Part shown: piece after piece, positions 47,440-57,008 of the stretch
Layout of the letters: each line of letters opens with the position of its first letter
How positions within the stretch are numbered: the stretch's first letter is position 1
Origin: an uncultured Pseudomonas sp.
GTDB taxonomy: Bacteria; Pseudomonadota; Gammaproteobacteria; Pseudomonadales; Pseudomonadaceae
NCBI GenBank assembly: GCA_943912755.1
Contig: CALTWF010000005.1
Coordinates: 40,727-104,726, forward strand
Direction: 5' to 3'
DNA length: 64,000 bases
Position numbers and translations under genes: made by a program
The notes under the pieces: generated by a model
What the model was told of the DNA's origin: nothing
Databases searched by the model: none
Seen by the model: only the letters and a program-made list of their open reading frames with translations

Positions 47440-48000
47440 ATGATCCGCAAGAACCCGACCGGCGACCTGCCGGTAATTGCCGAATCCGCCTATATCGACC
47501 ACACCGCGATCATCTGCGGCAAGGTGGTGATTGGCGAGAACGTGTTCGTTGGCCCCTACGCGGTGATCCGCGCCGATGAGGTGGACGACAGCGGCTCCAT
47601 GCAGCCGATTACCATCGGCTGCAATTCGAATATCCAGGACGGCGTGGTGATCCACTCGAAGTCCGGCGCAGCGGTCACCATCGGCGAGTTCACCTCCATT
47701 GCCCACCGCTCCATCGTGCATGGCCCCTGTGTGGTGGGCGACCGGGTGTTCATCGGTTTCAACAGCGTGCTGTTCAACTGCGTGGTCGGCAACGGCAGCG
47801 TGGTCCGGCACAACTCGGTGGTGGACGGTCGCGACCTGCCGGAGAACTTCTACGTGCCCTCCACCACCCGCATCGGCCCGCTCACCGACCTGTCCCAGTA
47901 CCCGCCGGTCAGCGTCAGCGCCTCGGAGTTTTCCGAAGATGTCGCCCATACCAACATCGACCTGGTGAAGGGCTACAAGGCGCTGCAGAACGAGTTCTAG
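47440..48000 (+). CDS. Gamma-class carbonic anhydrase-like protein
   Basis: A 186-residue left-handed beta-helix protein made of hexapeptide repeats (VVIGENVFVGPYAVIRADE, VTIGEFTSIAHRS, VVGDRVFIGFNS). The three metal-ligand histidines H72, H89 and H94 have the gamma-carbonic anhydrase spacing (H...H-x4-H). These enzymes can use iron or cobalt instead of zinc, which suits the zinc-starvation operon with folE2. CGGAGAG precedes the ATG. Its stop overlaps the convergent DUF3617 gene by 4 bp. Confidence 0.88.
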   Translation: MIRKNPTGDLPVIAESAYIDHTAIICGKVVIGENVFVGPYAVIRADEVDDSGSMQPITIGCNSNIQDGVVIHSKSGAAVTIGEFTSIAHRSIVHGPCVVGDRVFIGFNSVLFNCVVGNGSVVRHNSVVDGRDLPENFYVPSTTRIGPLTDLSQYPPVSVSASEFSEDVAHTNIDLVKGYKALQNEF

Positions 48001-48524
48001 CTGCGCGGTTTCACCGTGCCGCAATCGGCCCCCAGCCACACCGCCCGGGTGTTCATGCTGCCCTGCTGCTGAACCCCGGAGGCGTTGAACGTGCCCTGGA
48101 CCTTGGTGAGGAACTCCCGGTCACTGAGGAACTGTGCCTGCCCTTTGCCCTGGGCCTTGGGGCAACTGAACTCGAAGTTCCAGACCTTGCCGTTGCGCTC
48201 GGTGATGCGTTGGGTGCAGCCCGACTGCGGATCCTGCAGGGGAATGTCATCGGTCTTCACCTGGTCCGGAGTCAGGCAGGAGCGCACGCCCTTGCCTGCG
48301 ACGCTGATGCCCTGCTTGGCCAGCACGCCTTCCATCATCGCCCGCTGTTCCGGTGGCAGGTTCTTCAGTTGGCCGAGCATGAACTCCATGTCCGGCAGCG
48401 GCTTGCCATCGACCTGCATGTTGCTGGTGGTCAGTTCCCACAGACCCGGTTGCAGCATCTGCGCCTGCACCAGGGGACTCGACAGGCCAAGCAATAGCGC
48501 CAGCGCCGGTACACGAATGTTCAT
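47997..48524 (-). CDS. DUF3617 periplasmic protein
   Basis: A 175-residue protein with a signal peptide (ALALLLGLSSPLVQAQ) followed by MLQPGLWELTTSNMQVDGKPLPDM, the DUF3617 opening, and a repeat-poor beta-rich body with four cysteines (RSCLTPDQ, SGCTQRITE, FEFSCPKA, GADCGTVK). Function is unknown. It is divergent from the cardiolipin synthase gene. Confidence 0.85.
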   Translation of the reverse strand: MNIRVPALALLLGLSSPLVQAQMLQPGLWELTTSNMQVDGKPLPDMEFMLGQLKNLPPEQRAMMEGVLAKQGISVAGKGVRSCLTPDQVKTDDIPLQDPQSGCTQRITERNGKVWNFEFSCPKAQGKGQAQFLSDREFLTKVQGTFNASGVQQQGSMNTRAVWLGADCGTVKPRS

Positions 48525-48653
48525 CTAATGACTCCTGAAGTTTCCGGCCCACTGCCGGACAGTGGCTTAGACGTCGAAATGCCGTCCGGGTTGCAAGACC
48601 GGTCCGGAACATGCTCTGTTAGGCGACTGCTCGGCGGACGGCACAGGACGTGT

Positions 48654-50093
48654 ATGGATTATCACAGCCCCCAGTTCTTCGCTTACCTGATCGGCGCGAC
48701 CCACTTCATCGGCGCCATCGCCGCCCTGCACGCGGTGTTCACCGTACGCACGGCCCAGGGCTCGATCGCCTGGGCGCTGTCATTGCTGTTCATCCCCTAC
48801 CTGACGCTGATTCCCTACCTGGTTTTCGGCAGCCGCACCTTCGACGCCTACATCCAGGCCCGTCGCCAGGCCAACCAGGAAATGCACGTGGCCATGGCCG
48901 ACCTCAACTGGCGGCCATGGGTCGAAGAAGCCCTGGCCGCCAGCAACTCCCCCGCCTATGCAGGCCTGCGCGCCCTGCCCAAGCTGGGGCGCATGCCCTG
49001 CCTGGCGAACAACCGGGTGCGCCTGCTGGTAAACGGCAAGGCCACGTTCGACGCCATCTTCCAGGCCATCGAGCAGGCCTGCGACACGGTGCTGGTACAG
49101 TTTTTCATCATTCATGACGACGAGCTCGGGCGCCGCCTGCATAGCCTGCTGCTGAAAAAGGCCGCCGAAGGGGTGAAGGTCTTCGTGCTCTATGACAGCG
49201 TCGGCAGCCATGCCCTGCCCGCTCGCTACAGCCAGGGCCTGCGCGAGGGCGGCGTGGAGGTCCGGGCCTTCGCCACCAAGCGCGGCTGGTTCAACCGCTT
49301 CCAGGTCAACTTCCGCAACCACCGCAAGATCGTCGTGGTCGATGGCGTCCAGGGATTTATTGGCGGGCACAACGTCGGCGACGAATACCTGGGCAGCAAG
49401 CCGCCGCTATCGCCGTGGCGCGACACCCACGTCCAGGTCACCGGCCCGGTGCTGGCCTGCCTGCAGGAGTCCTTCGCCGAGGATTGGTACTGGGCGGCGC
49501 GCAAACTGCCGCCGTTGATCCTGCCGGAGACCTACCCGGATAACGGCGTGCTCTGCCAGGTCCTCGCCAGCGGCCCGGCCGACCCGCAGGAAACCTGCTC
49601 GCTGTTTTTCGTCGATGCGATCCAGGCGGCACAACACCGGGTGTGGATAACCAGCCCCTACTTCATCCCCGACGAAGCGGTGTTCGCCTCGCTGCGCCTT
49701 GCCGTGATGCGCGGGGTGGATGTGCGCATCCTCATTCCATCCCGCCCCGATCACCGCATCGTCTATGCCGCCTCCAGCCTGTTCGCCTTCGAGGCGGTGC
49801 GCGCCGGGGTGCGGATGTTCCGCTACCAACCCGGCTTCCTGCACCAGAAGGTCATGCTGGTGGACGACGACATCGCCGCGATCGGCAGCGCCAACCTGGA
49901 CAACCGCTCGTTCCGCCTCAACTTCGAGATCACCCTGGTGACCATCGACGCCGAGTTCGCCGCCTCGGTGGAGAGCATGCTCACCGAGGACTTCGCGCAG
50001 TCGCGGGAAATCACCCCGGAAGACAGCCGCGATACGCACCGCCTGCAACAGCTGGGGATGCGTATCGCGCGCCTGATCTCGCCGATTCTCTGA
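48654..50093 (+). CDS. cls: Cardiolipin synthase (ClsA family)
   Basis: A 479-residue phospholipase-D-fold enzyme: two N-terminal membrane helices (about 8-60), then two HKD motifs, NHRKIVVVDG...GG (about 221) and HQKVMLVDDD...GSANLDNRSF (about 396). It joins two phosphatidylglycerols to cardiolipin at the inner membrane. The ATG at 48654 has ACAGGACG upstream; the frame stays open further upstream without signal. An exact DnaA-box 9-mer lies at 49642-49650. It ends directly against the convergent cfa gene. Confidence 0.92.
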   Translation: MDYHSPQFFAYLIGATHFIGAIAALHAVFTVRTAQGSIAWALSLLFIPYLTLIPYLVFGSRTFDAYIQARRQANQEMHVAMADLNWRPWVEEALAASNSPAYAGLRALPKLGRMPCLANNRVRLLVNGKATFDAIFQAIEQACDTVLVQFFIIHDDELGRRLHSLLLKKAAEGVKVFVLYDSVGSHALPARYSQGLREGGVEVRAFATKRGWFNRFQVNFRNHRKIVVVDGVQGFIGGHNVGDEYLGSKPPLSPWRDTHVQVTGPVLACLQESFAEDWYWAARKLPPLILPETYPDNGVLCQVLASGPADPQETCSLFFVDAIQAAQHRVWITSPYFIPDEAVFASLRLAVMRGVDVRILIPSRPDHRIVYAASSLFAFEAVRAGVRMFRYQPGFLHQKVMLVDDDIAAIGSANLDNRSFRLNFEITLVTIDAEFAASVESMLTEDFAQSREITPEDSRDTHRLQQLGMRIARLISPIL

Positions 50094-51275
50094 TCAGCGA
50101 TAGAGGTCTTCGCGGGTCAGTGGCAGGTCATGGCTGCCATCGGCCTTGGGTTTGACCGCAAGGATCTGGTGCAGGTTGATCCAGCCGCGGGAGAACGCAT
50201 AGGAGCAGCCGGCCAGGTACAGGCGCCAGATGCGCAGGGCCTTTTCCGGGACCATGGTGGCCGCCTTGGCGAGATTGCCCTCGAGGTTGTCGCTCCAGAA
50301 CTTCAGGGTCCGCGCGTAGTGCAGGCGCAGGCTTTCGACGTCCACCACTTCCAGCCCCGCCTCGCTGATCGAGCCGCTGATCATCGACAGGTGCGGCAGC
50401 TCGCCATGGGGGAACACATAGCGCTCGATGAAGTTGCCGGCACCGCGGCCGACCGGGCGACCGTCGGTGTGCTTGGCCGTGATGCCATGGTTCATCACCA
50501 GCCCGCCCTCGCGCACGGCACCGAACAGGCGCTGGCTGTACAGCTCGAGGTTGGCGTGGCCGACGTGTTCGAACATGCCGACACTGACCACCTTGTCGAA
50601 GCGGCCGTCCTGGGGCAGGTCGCGGTAGTCGAGGATCTGCAGCTCGACCTGTTTCTTCAGGCCTTCGGCCGCCACCCGCTCGCGACCGAGCTTGAGCTGT
50701 TCCTTGCTCAGGGTGATGCCGAACACCCGGGCGCCATACTCGCGGGCGGCAAACCGCGCCAGCCCGCCCCAGCCACAACCGACATCCAGCAGGTAGTCAC
50801 CCGGCTGCAGGCGCAGCTTGCGGCACAGATGGTCGAACTTGTTCTGCTGGGCCTGATCGAGGCTATCGTCAGGTGTCTTGAAGTAGGCGCAGGAGTACGC
50901 CATGTCGCGGTCCAGCCACAGCTGGTAGAAGGCGTTGGACAGATCATAGTGATAGGAAATCGCCGCCGCATCGGTGGCCTTGTCATGCTTGCTGCGGACC
51001 GGCAGCACTTCCTCTTCATCCTTGAGCAACGCCTCGCTGAGTTCATCGCACAGGCGGATGACCTCGCTCATGGTGCCTTCTAGTTCCAGCTTGCCTTCGA
51101 CGAACGCCGCGCCGAGTTCGTCCAGCCCCGGGTGGGTCAGCTGGCTGATGAGACTCGGGTCCTTGAGCATGATGGTCACCTGGGGCTGCGGGCCCAGGTC
51201 GAACTCATGGCCGTCCCACAGACGCAGACGGAGCGGAAGATGCAGGCTTTGCAGAACCGAAAGTTGCGCAAGCAT
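50094..51275 (-). CDS. cfa: Cyclopropane-fatty-acyl-phospholipid synthase
   Basis: A 393-residue SAM-dependent enzyme: a short N-terminal lipid-binding part, YHYDLSNAFYQLWLDRDMAYSCAYF (substrate/bicarbonate region), LLDVGCGWGGLARFAA (SAM site, about 160), SVGMFEHVG and the C-terminal YAFSRGWINLHQ. It methylenates unsaturated acyl chains of membrane phospholipids, protecting the membrane in stationary phase. GGGGAGGC precedes the ATG. It shares a convergent end with cls, with no gap, putting two membrane-lipid genes side by side; in P. putida such a gene (cfaB) depends on RpoS, which is not visible here. Confidence 0.94.
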   Translation of the reverse strand: MLAQLSVLQSLHLPLRLRLWDGHEFDLGPQPQVTIMLKDPSLISQLTHPGLDELGAAFVEGKLELEGTMSEVIRLCDELSEALLKDEEEVLPVRSKHDKATDAAAISYHYDLSNAFYQLWLDRDMAYSCAYFKTPDDSLDQAQQNKFDHLCRKLRLQPGDYLLDVGCGWGGLARFAAREYGARVFGITLSKEQLKLGRERVAAEGLKKQVELQILDYRDLPQDGRFDKVVSVGMFEHVGHANLELYSQRLFGAVREGGLVMNHGITAKHTDGRPVGRGAGNFIERYVFPHGELPHLSMISGSISEAGLEVVDVESLRLHYARTLKFWSDNLEGNLAKAATMVPEKALRIWRLYLAGCSYAFSRGWINLHQILAVKPKADGSHDLPLTREDLYR

Positions 51276-51471
51276 GAAGTGAGCCTCCCCATTTATACGA
51301 TGGACGTCAACGAATCAGGGTAGTTCATGCGTAGGATCTTTCCGGCTATCGAGACCATAGTCGAGGGCTATTGCTGGAAAGTCGAAACAGAAAGGCTCTT
51401 GAATTGTATACAACCAAAGACTCGACCCATTAATCTTGGCGCCACTCGATTCACCATCCGGGAGCACAACC

Positions 51472-52872
51472 ATGAAAAGCTACGACGTCATCATCATCGG
51501 CGGCGGCCCCGGCGGCTACAACGCCGCCATCCGCGCCGGCCAGCTGGGCCTGAGCGTGGCCTGCGTCGAAGGCCGCTCGACCCTCGGCGGCACCTGCCTG
51601 AACGTCGGCTGCATGCCGTCCAAGGCGCTGCTGCATGCATCGGAACTGTATGAAGCCGCAGCCAGTGGCGAACTCGGCCACCTGGGGATCGAGGTCAAGC
51701 CAAGCCTGAACCTGGCGCAGATGATGAAACAGAAGGATGAGAGCGTGACCGGCCTGACCAAGGGCATCGAGTTCCTCTTTCGCAAGAACAAGGTCGACTG
51801 GATCAAGGGCTGGGGCAAGCTGGACGGCGTCGGCAAGGTCAAGGTGACCGACGCCGAGGGCAACGTCAGCGACTACCAGGCCAAGGACATCGTCATCGCC
51901 ACCGGTTCCGAGCCCACGCCCCTGCCCGGCGTGACCATCGACAACCAGCGCATCATCGACTCCACCGGCGCCCTGTCGCTGCCGCAGGTGCCCAAGCACC
52001 TGGTGGTGATCGGCGCCGGCGTGATCGGCCTGGAACTGGGCTCGGTGTGGCGCCGCCTCGGTGCCGAAGTGACGGTGATCGAGTACCTCGACCGTATCTG
52101 CCCGGGCATCGACGAAGAAACCGCCAAGACCCTGCAACGCTCCCTGGCCAAGCAAGGCATGAGCTTCAAGCTGGGCAGCAAGGTGACCCAGGCCACGCCG
52201 TCGGCCGACGGCGTCAGCCTGACCCTGGAACCGGCGGCCGGCGGCGAAGCGCAAACCCTGCAGGCGGACTACGTGCTGGTCGCCATCGGTCGCCGCCCGT
52301 ACACCCGGGGCCTGGGCCTGGAAAGCGTCGGCCTGAACACCGACAAGCGCGGCATGCTGGAGAACAAAGGCCACGCCACCGGCGTGCCGGGCCTCTGGGT
52401 GATCGGCGACGTTACTTCCGGGCCGATGCTGGCGCACAAGGCCGAGGACGAAGGCATCGCCTGCATCGAGCTGATCCACGGCAAGCCGCACCAGGTGAAC
52501 TACGGCCTGATTCCCGGAGTGATCTACACCAAGCCTGAGCTGGCCACCGTGGGCAAGACCGAGGAGCAATTGAAGGCCGAAGGCCGCGCCTACAAGGTCG
52601 GCAAGTTCCCCTTCCTGGCCAACAGCCGGGCCAAGATCAACCACGAGACCGAAGGCTTCGCCAAGGTCATCGCCGACGCCAACACCGATGAAGTGCTGGG
52701 CGTGCATCTGGTCGGCCCGAGCGTCAGCGAGATGATCGGCGAGTACTGCGTGGCGATGGAGTTTGCCGCCTCGGCGGAAGACATCGCGCTGATCTGCCAC
52801 CCGCACCCGACTCGCTCGGAAGCCCTGCGCCAGGCGGCGATGAATGTGGATGGGATGGCGATGCAGATCTAA
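51472..52872 (+). CDS. lpd: Dihydrolipoyl dehydrogenase
   Basis: A 466-residue flavoprotein: FAD fold IIGGGPGGYNAAIRAG (8-23), redox disulfide C42-C47 in GGTCLNVGC, NAD fold VIGAGVIGLELGSVWRRLG (about 180-198), and the C-terminal HPHPTRSEAL with the His-Glu base. It reoxidises lipoyl groups of 2-oxoacid dehydrogenase complexes. It stands alone, so it is likely an extra copy (lpd3-like in P. putida) beside those of the pdh and bkd operons. GGGAG lies eight bases before ATG 51472. Confidence 0.95.
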   Translation: MKSYDVIIIGGGPGGYNAAIRAGQLGLSVACVEGRSTLGGTCLNVGCMPSKALLHASELYEAAASGELGHLGIEVKPSLNLAQMMKQKDESVTGLTKGIEFLFRKNKVDWIKGWGKLDGVGKVKVTDAEGNVSDYQAKDIVIATGSEPTPLPGVTIDNQRIIDSTGALSLPQVPKHLVVIGAGVIGLELGSVWRRLGAEVTVIEYLDRICPGIDEETAKTLQRSLAKQGMSFKLGSKVTQATPSADGVSLTLEPAAGGEAQTLQADYVLVAIGRRPYTRGLGLESVGLNTDKRGMLENKGHATGVPGLWVIGDVTSGPMLAHKAEDEGIACIELIHGKPHQVNYGLIPGVIYTKPELATVGKTEEQLKAEGRAYKVGKFPFLANSRAKINHETEGFAKVIADANTDEVLGVHLVGPSVSEMIGEYCVAMEFAASAEDIALICHPHPTRSEALRQAAMNVDGMAMQI

Positions 52873-52894
52873 AGCATTGCATTGCCTTTATCGC

Positions 52895-52971
52895 CCTCAT
52901 CGCTGGCAAGCCAGCTCCCACAATATCCGCGTCGCCGCTGAACCTGTGGGAGCTGGCTTGCCAGCGATTGG
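52895..52971. repeat. REP doublet between lpd and the chemoreceptor gene
   Basis: CCTCATCGCTGGCAAGCCAG with ctcccaca, then TGTGGGAGCTGGCTTGCCAG with cgattgg in the opposite sense, 27 bp between the units. It separates convergent genes and can form a long stem. Confidence 0.9.
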
Positions 52972-52977
52972 GTCAAA

Positions 52978-54918
52978 TCAGGTCCTGAACCGCGACACCA
53001 GGCTCCTGAACTCCTGCGACAACTCCTTCAACTGCCGCGAATCGGCCTGCGCCGAGCCGGCCAGTTCCTCGATCAACTGCGCATCCGCCTGGATCTGGAT
53101 GATGTGCTGGTTGATGTCCTCGGCCACCTGGTGCTGCTCTTCAGCCGCCGTGGCGATCTGGTTGCTCTGGTCGCGGATGGCATCCACCGACGAACGGATA
53201 TCGTCGAAGCTGTCCCGGGCCTCGCGGATCGAACTGACACTCTGCTGCGACATTTCCAGGCTGCTGTGCATCTGCTGGGTGACATCCTGCGCGCGCCGCG
53301 CCAGCCCGCCGAGCAGGCCGTCGATCTCGCCGGTGGAGTCGGCAGTGCGCTTGGCCAGCGCCCGCACTTCGTCCGCTACCACGGCAAACCCGCGCCCCTG
53401 CTCCCCGGCGCGCGCAGCTTCGATGGCGGCGTTGAGGGCCAGCAGGTTGGTCTGTTCGGCGATGGAACGAATGGTGCCGAGGATGGTGTTGATGTCCTGG
53501 CTTTCCCGCTCCAGTTCCTGCATTGCCTCGGTCGCCTGCAACAGGTTCTCGCTCAGGCGGGCAACGCTGCTGGTGGCCTGTTCGATCTGCTGCTGGCCAG
53601 CACTGACATGGCGCTGCCCGGCATCCGCGGAGGTCGCCGCATGGCTGCAGGACTTGGCCACCTCGTTGGCGGTGGCGACCATCTCGTTGAACGCGGTGGA
53701 CACCAGTTCGACCGCCTGGCGCTGGCGCCCGGTGGCATCACCCATGTTCGAAGCAACCTGGCTGTTGGTTTCCGAGGCGCTCTGCAAATCGGCGGAAGCA
53801 TTGCCGATACGTTGCACCAGCGAACGGATGCGCTCGACGAACTGGTTGAACCAGCCGGCCAGCACGGCGGTTTCGTCATTGCCCTTCACTTGCAGGGAGC
53901 GGGTCAGGTCGCCCTCGCCCTGGGCGATGTCTTCGAGGCTGCCGGCAACGCCCTTGATCGGGTTGACGATCAGGTTGGAGAAGGCCGCGCCGAGCACCGC
54001 GAACAGCGCCGCGAGCACCAGGGCGATCACGGCGATGGTCCAGGTCAGGTTGGTGACCGTGGCCATCACTTCGCTTTTCTCGATCAGGCCGATAAAGCGC
54101 CAGCCCAGGGTCGGCGAGGTCCACACGTTGGCCATGTAGCGCTTGCCGCCCAGCTCGACTTCGATCAGCCCCTTGCCGGTACTGGCCAGCAGCGCGTAAT
54201 CGCCGCCGAGGTCCTTGACCTGCTTGAAGGCGTTGCCCGGATTGCTCGGGTCCACCAGCACCGCGCCGGTGTCCTCGACCAGCATCAGGTAGCCGCTTTC
54301 GCCCAGCTTGGTCTTGCCAATGAAGCCGGCCAGTTGCGCCAGGGACACATCGGTCCCCATCACCCCGAGCACCTCGCCATTGGCCCCGTGCACCGTGCGC
54401 ACCGTGCAGATCAGCGCCTCGTTGCCCCACAGGTAGGCACTGGTGCGCATGACCTTGCCGGGATTGGCCATGCCCAGCTGATACCAGGGGCGCTTGCGCG
54501 GATCGTAGTTCTTCAGCCCGGGCTCGTCGGGCCAGGCGACATAGCTGCCGTCATCGTTGCGCGCGAACGAAACGAAGGCGGTGTTCGGATGCGCCTTGGC
54601 GTAGCGGGTGAAGTGTTCGAGAAGCAGGCGGCTGCCGTCCGGCAGCGGCGTGTTCGGCGCATTGTCGCCGGTATAGACCTTCAGGTCCCTGGCGTTGACG
54701 ATCAGTGGATCGTCAGCCCACTGCGTGACGTTCTGGGCGATGGAGTCGAGGAACACATTGACCGTGTTGTCGATCTGCCGGATCTCCCGGCTGGAGGTTT
54801 CCACAAAGCCTTCGCGGGCCTGTTGGTTGAGGTTGTAGACCACCAGACAGGCGATCAACGCCACGGGGATCACGGCGATTACGCCGAATGCACACGTCAG
54901 CTTTGTTTTTATATTCAT
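52978..54918 (-). CDS. Methyl-accepting chemotaxis protein with dCache domain
   Basis: A 646-residue chemoreceptor: a transmembrane helix (10-30), a periplasmic dCache domain (about 35-285), a second helix (about 290-315), HAMP (about 315-370) and the signalling domain with the hairpin tip NLLALNAAIEAARAGEQGRGFAVVADEVRALAKR near 505-540. Ligand-pocket residues Y138, R143, W145, Y146, Y162 and D190 closely follow the amino-acid-binding dCache signature of PctA-like receptors (one Tyr is off by one position), so an amino-acid ligand is inferred. No C-terminal CheR-binding pentapeptide is seen. Confidence 0.9.
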   Translation of the reverse strand: MNIKTKLTCAFGVIAVIPVALIACLVVYNLNQQAREGFVETSSREIRQIDNTVNVFLDSIAQNVTQWADDPLIVNARDLKVYTGDNAPNTPLPDGSRLLLEHFTRYAKAHPNTAFVSFARNDDGSYVAWPDEPGLKNYDPRKRPWYQLGMANPGKVMRTSAYLWGNEALICTVRTVHGANGEVLGVMGTDVSLAQLAGFIGKTKLGESGYLMLVEDTGAVLVDPSNPGNAFKQVKDLGGDYALLASTGKGLIEVELGGKRYMANVWTSPTLGWRFIGLIEKSEVMATVTNLTWTIAVIALVLAALFAVLGAAFSNLIVNPIKGVAGSLEDIAQGEGDLTRSLQVKGNDETAVLAGWFNQFVERIRSLVQRIGNASADLQSASETNSQVASNMGDATGRQRQAVELVSTAFNEMVATANEVAKSCSHAATSADAGQRHVSAGQQQIEQATSSVARLSENLLQATEAMQELERESQDINTILGTIRSIAEQTNLLALNAAIEAARAGEQGRGFAVVADEVRALAKRTADSTGEIDGLLGGLARRAQDVTQQMHSSLEMSQQSVSSIREARDSFDDIRSSVDAIRDQSNQIATAAEEQHQVAEDINQHIIQIQADAQLIEELAGSAQADSRQLKELSQEFRSLVSRFRT

Positions 54919-55384
54919 GCGTTGGCTTCCGATACGACGTGCCTTGAGTTCACGGACCCAGGGGGCTTTGGGATCTGCTGCATGCCGGCCGAGGGCGGGG
55001 AAACCGCTCTGCCGGGCGTTTCAGCAAGTCGGAGAATGGCAATTCGATGTTTACGGCGCAAGCCGCAGGAATCGCCTTTGGGCCCCGAATTTACGGGGTT
55101 TCGGGCAAAACTGATCGCATGGACAGGACAGATTCTTGTCTGTTTTCACTGCATTTGCATGGCAGATCGTTTCTGCTGGAAGCCGTTCGCAGCGCGGCCG
55201 TCAGGACACGCAACGGCTTGAGAAAAAAGGAAAAAGGACCAGCCAGGAAATTATTGTCACCTTTGAAGGGACAGTCATTCTACTTAACCGCTATTTGTAC
55301 GCATGAATAGCGACAGTAAAGTGGCCGACATCACGCCGGGCCCCCGCCTGGACCAAGACTTCCCCTCTCAAAGGCGACAACGGA
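54919..55384. other. Intergenic region, chemoreceptor / MFS_3 gene
   Basis: This 466-bp region separates two divergent genes. Short open frames inside it (for example 55047-55310) carry no signal of a real protein. A small palindrome-rich stretch near 55075-55105 (CCCGAATTTACGGGGTTTCG) might be part of a promoter or leader, but I recognise nothing specific. Confidence 0.4.
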
Positions 55385-56974
55385 ATGACCACATCGACAT
55401 CAGGCGCCTGGAGCCCACTGCGCAACACCACCTTCCGCATGCTGTGGATCGCCACCATCGCGTCCAATATCGGCACCTGGATGCACGAGGTCGGCGCCGG
55501 CTGGCTGATGACCACGCTGTCCACCAACCCGTTGCACGTGGCGCTGATCCAGGTCGCGGGCTCGCTGCCCATGTTCTTCCTGGCCCTGCCCGCCGGCGCG
55601 GCGGCCGACATCGTCGACAAGCGCCGCTACCTGCTGCTGGTGCAGTTATGGATGTCGGCGGTGGCCGTGACCCTGGCCAGCCTGACCCTGCTGGGCCTGA
55701 TGAACGTGCCCCTGCTGCTGACCCTGACCCTGGCGCTGGGCATCGGCACCGCCCTGATGATGCCCGCCTGGAGCGCGCTCACGCCCGAGCTGGTGGGCAA
55801 GGAAGACCTGCCCAACGCGGTGGCGATTTCCAGTGTCGGCATCAACGTGTCGCGGGCGATCGGGCCGGCACTGGCGGGCCTGGTGGTCAGCCTGGTCGGT
55901 CCGTGGCTGACCTTCGCCCTCAACGCCATTTCGTTCGCCGGTGTCATCCTGGTGCTGTTCACCTGGAAACGTGAACTGAAGGAGCCGCTGCTTCCCGCAG
56001 AACGCTTCCTCGGCGCCATGCGCAGCGGATTGCGCTTTGCCCGTAGCTCCCGGCCGCTGCAGGCGGTACTGGTTCGCGCCCTCGCCTTCTTCCTGTTCGC
56101 CAGCGCCGGCACTTCGCTGCTGCCACTGATCGTGCGCGGTGAAATGCAGGGCACGGCTGCCGACTTCGGCATGCTGCTCGCGGCGATCGGCATCGGTGCC
56201 GTCGCCGGTGCGACCCTGCTGCCACGTCTGCGGCAACGCATCAGCCGCGATCGCCTGGTCATGCTTGCCAGCCTGGTCTACGCGGTATTCCTGCTGGTGC
56301 TGGCCTCGGTGCGCAACTTCTACGTGCTGATGCCGGCGATGCTGCTCAGTGGCGCGGCCTGGATCGCCGTGCTCTCCAACATGCAGGTTGCCGCCCAGAC
56401 TGCGGTGCCGGCCTGGGTCAGGGCACGGGCGCTGTCGGTGTACATCCTGGTGTTCTTCGGCGCCATGGCCGGTGGCGGCCTGCTCTGGGGCAGCATCGCC
56501 AGCCACGCCTCGATCACCCTGAGCCTGCTGCTCGCCGCGGCCGGGCTGGCCGTCGGGACGCTCGTCACCTGCAAGGTTGCGTTGCCCGAGACCGAAGCCG
56601 AGGAGCTGGCGCCTTCGCTGCACTGGCCGACGCCGTTGCTCAACGCGGACCAGGACCAGGAGCGCGGCCCGGTCATGGTGACGGTCGAGTACCACATCGA
56701 TCCCGAGCGGGCCCATGCCTTCGTTGAGGCTGCCCGTGAGCTGGAAGCGATGCGCAAGCGCAATGGCGCCTTGTCCTGGGGACTGATGCAGGACAGTGCC
56801 GAGCCTGCCGTGTGGCAAGAGTTCTTCTTCGAGGAATCCTGGCTCGAACACCTGCGCCACCACCATCGGGTAACCCGTGGCGAACTGAAGATCGAGGCCC
56901 GGGCCAGGGCGTTGCAAACCGACGGTGTGCCGGTGCGGATTCGTCACCTGCTGGCTCAAGGGCATTCCCACTGA
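55385..56974 (+). CDS. MFS_3-family exporter
   Basis: A 529-residue major facilitator of the MFS_3 (EntS-like, 'transmembrane secretion effector') branch: LRNTTFRMLWIATIASNIGTWMHEVGAGWLMTTLS at the start, then twelve helices to about residue 400, and a soluble C-terminal domain (about 430-520; VMVTVEYHIDPERAHAFVEAARELEAMRKRNGA) shaped like a ferredoxin-like antibiotic-monooxygenase domain. That tail is normal for the family. It probably exports a small molecule; substrate unknown. AAGGCG lies upstream of the ATG. DedA and DoxX genes follow at 34- and 39-bp gaps. Confidence 0.85.
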   Translation: MTTSTSGAWSPLRNTTFRMLWIATIASNIGTWMHEVGAGWLMTTLSTNPLHVALIQVAGSLPMFFLALPAGAAADIVDKRRYLLLVQLWMSAVAVTLASLTLLGLMNVPLLLTLTLALGIGTALMMPAWSALTPELVGKEDLPNAVAISSVGINVSRAIGPALAGLVVSLVGPWLTFALNAISFAGVILVLFTWKRELKEPLLPAERFLGAMRSGLRFARSSRPLQAVLVRALAFFLFASAGTSLLPLIVRGEMQGTAADFGMLLAAIGIGAVAGATLLPRLRQRISRDRLVMLASLVYAVFLLVLASVRNFYVLMPAMLLSGAAWIAVLSNMQVAAQTAVPAWVRARALSVYILVFFGAMAGGGLLWGSIASHASITLSLLLAAAGLAVGTLVTCKVALPETEAEELAPSLHWPTPLLNADQDQERGPVMVTVEYHIDPERAHAFVEAARELEAMRKRNGALSWGLMQDSAEPAVWQEFFFEESWLEHLRHHHRVTRGELKIEARARALQTDGVPVRIRHLLAQGHSH

Positions 56975-57008
56975 ATCTGCCTTCATCCCTTTTGCCGGAG
57001 GTGTCGCC

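Noticed and set aside
55047..55310. 87-codon open frame in the intergenic region
   Set aside because: No ribosome site, no domain, atypical composition; it overlaps only promoter-like sequence.
55385..56974. MFS exporter fused to an ABM-like domain as a novel fusion
   Set aside because: The soluble C-terminal part is normal for the MFS_3 family, so it is not a new architecture.
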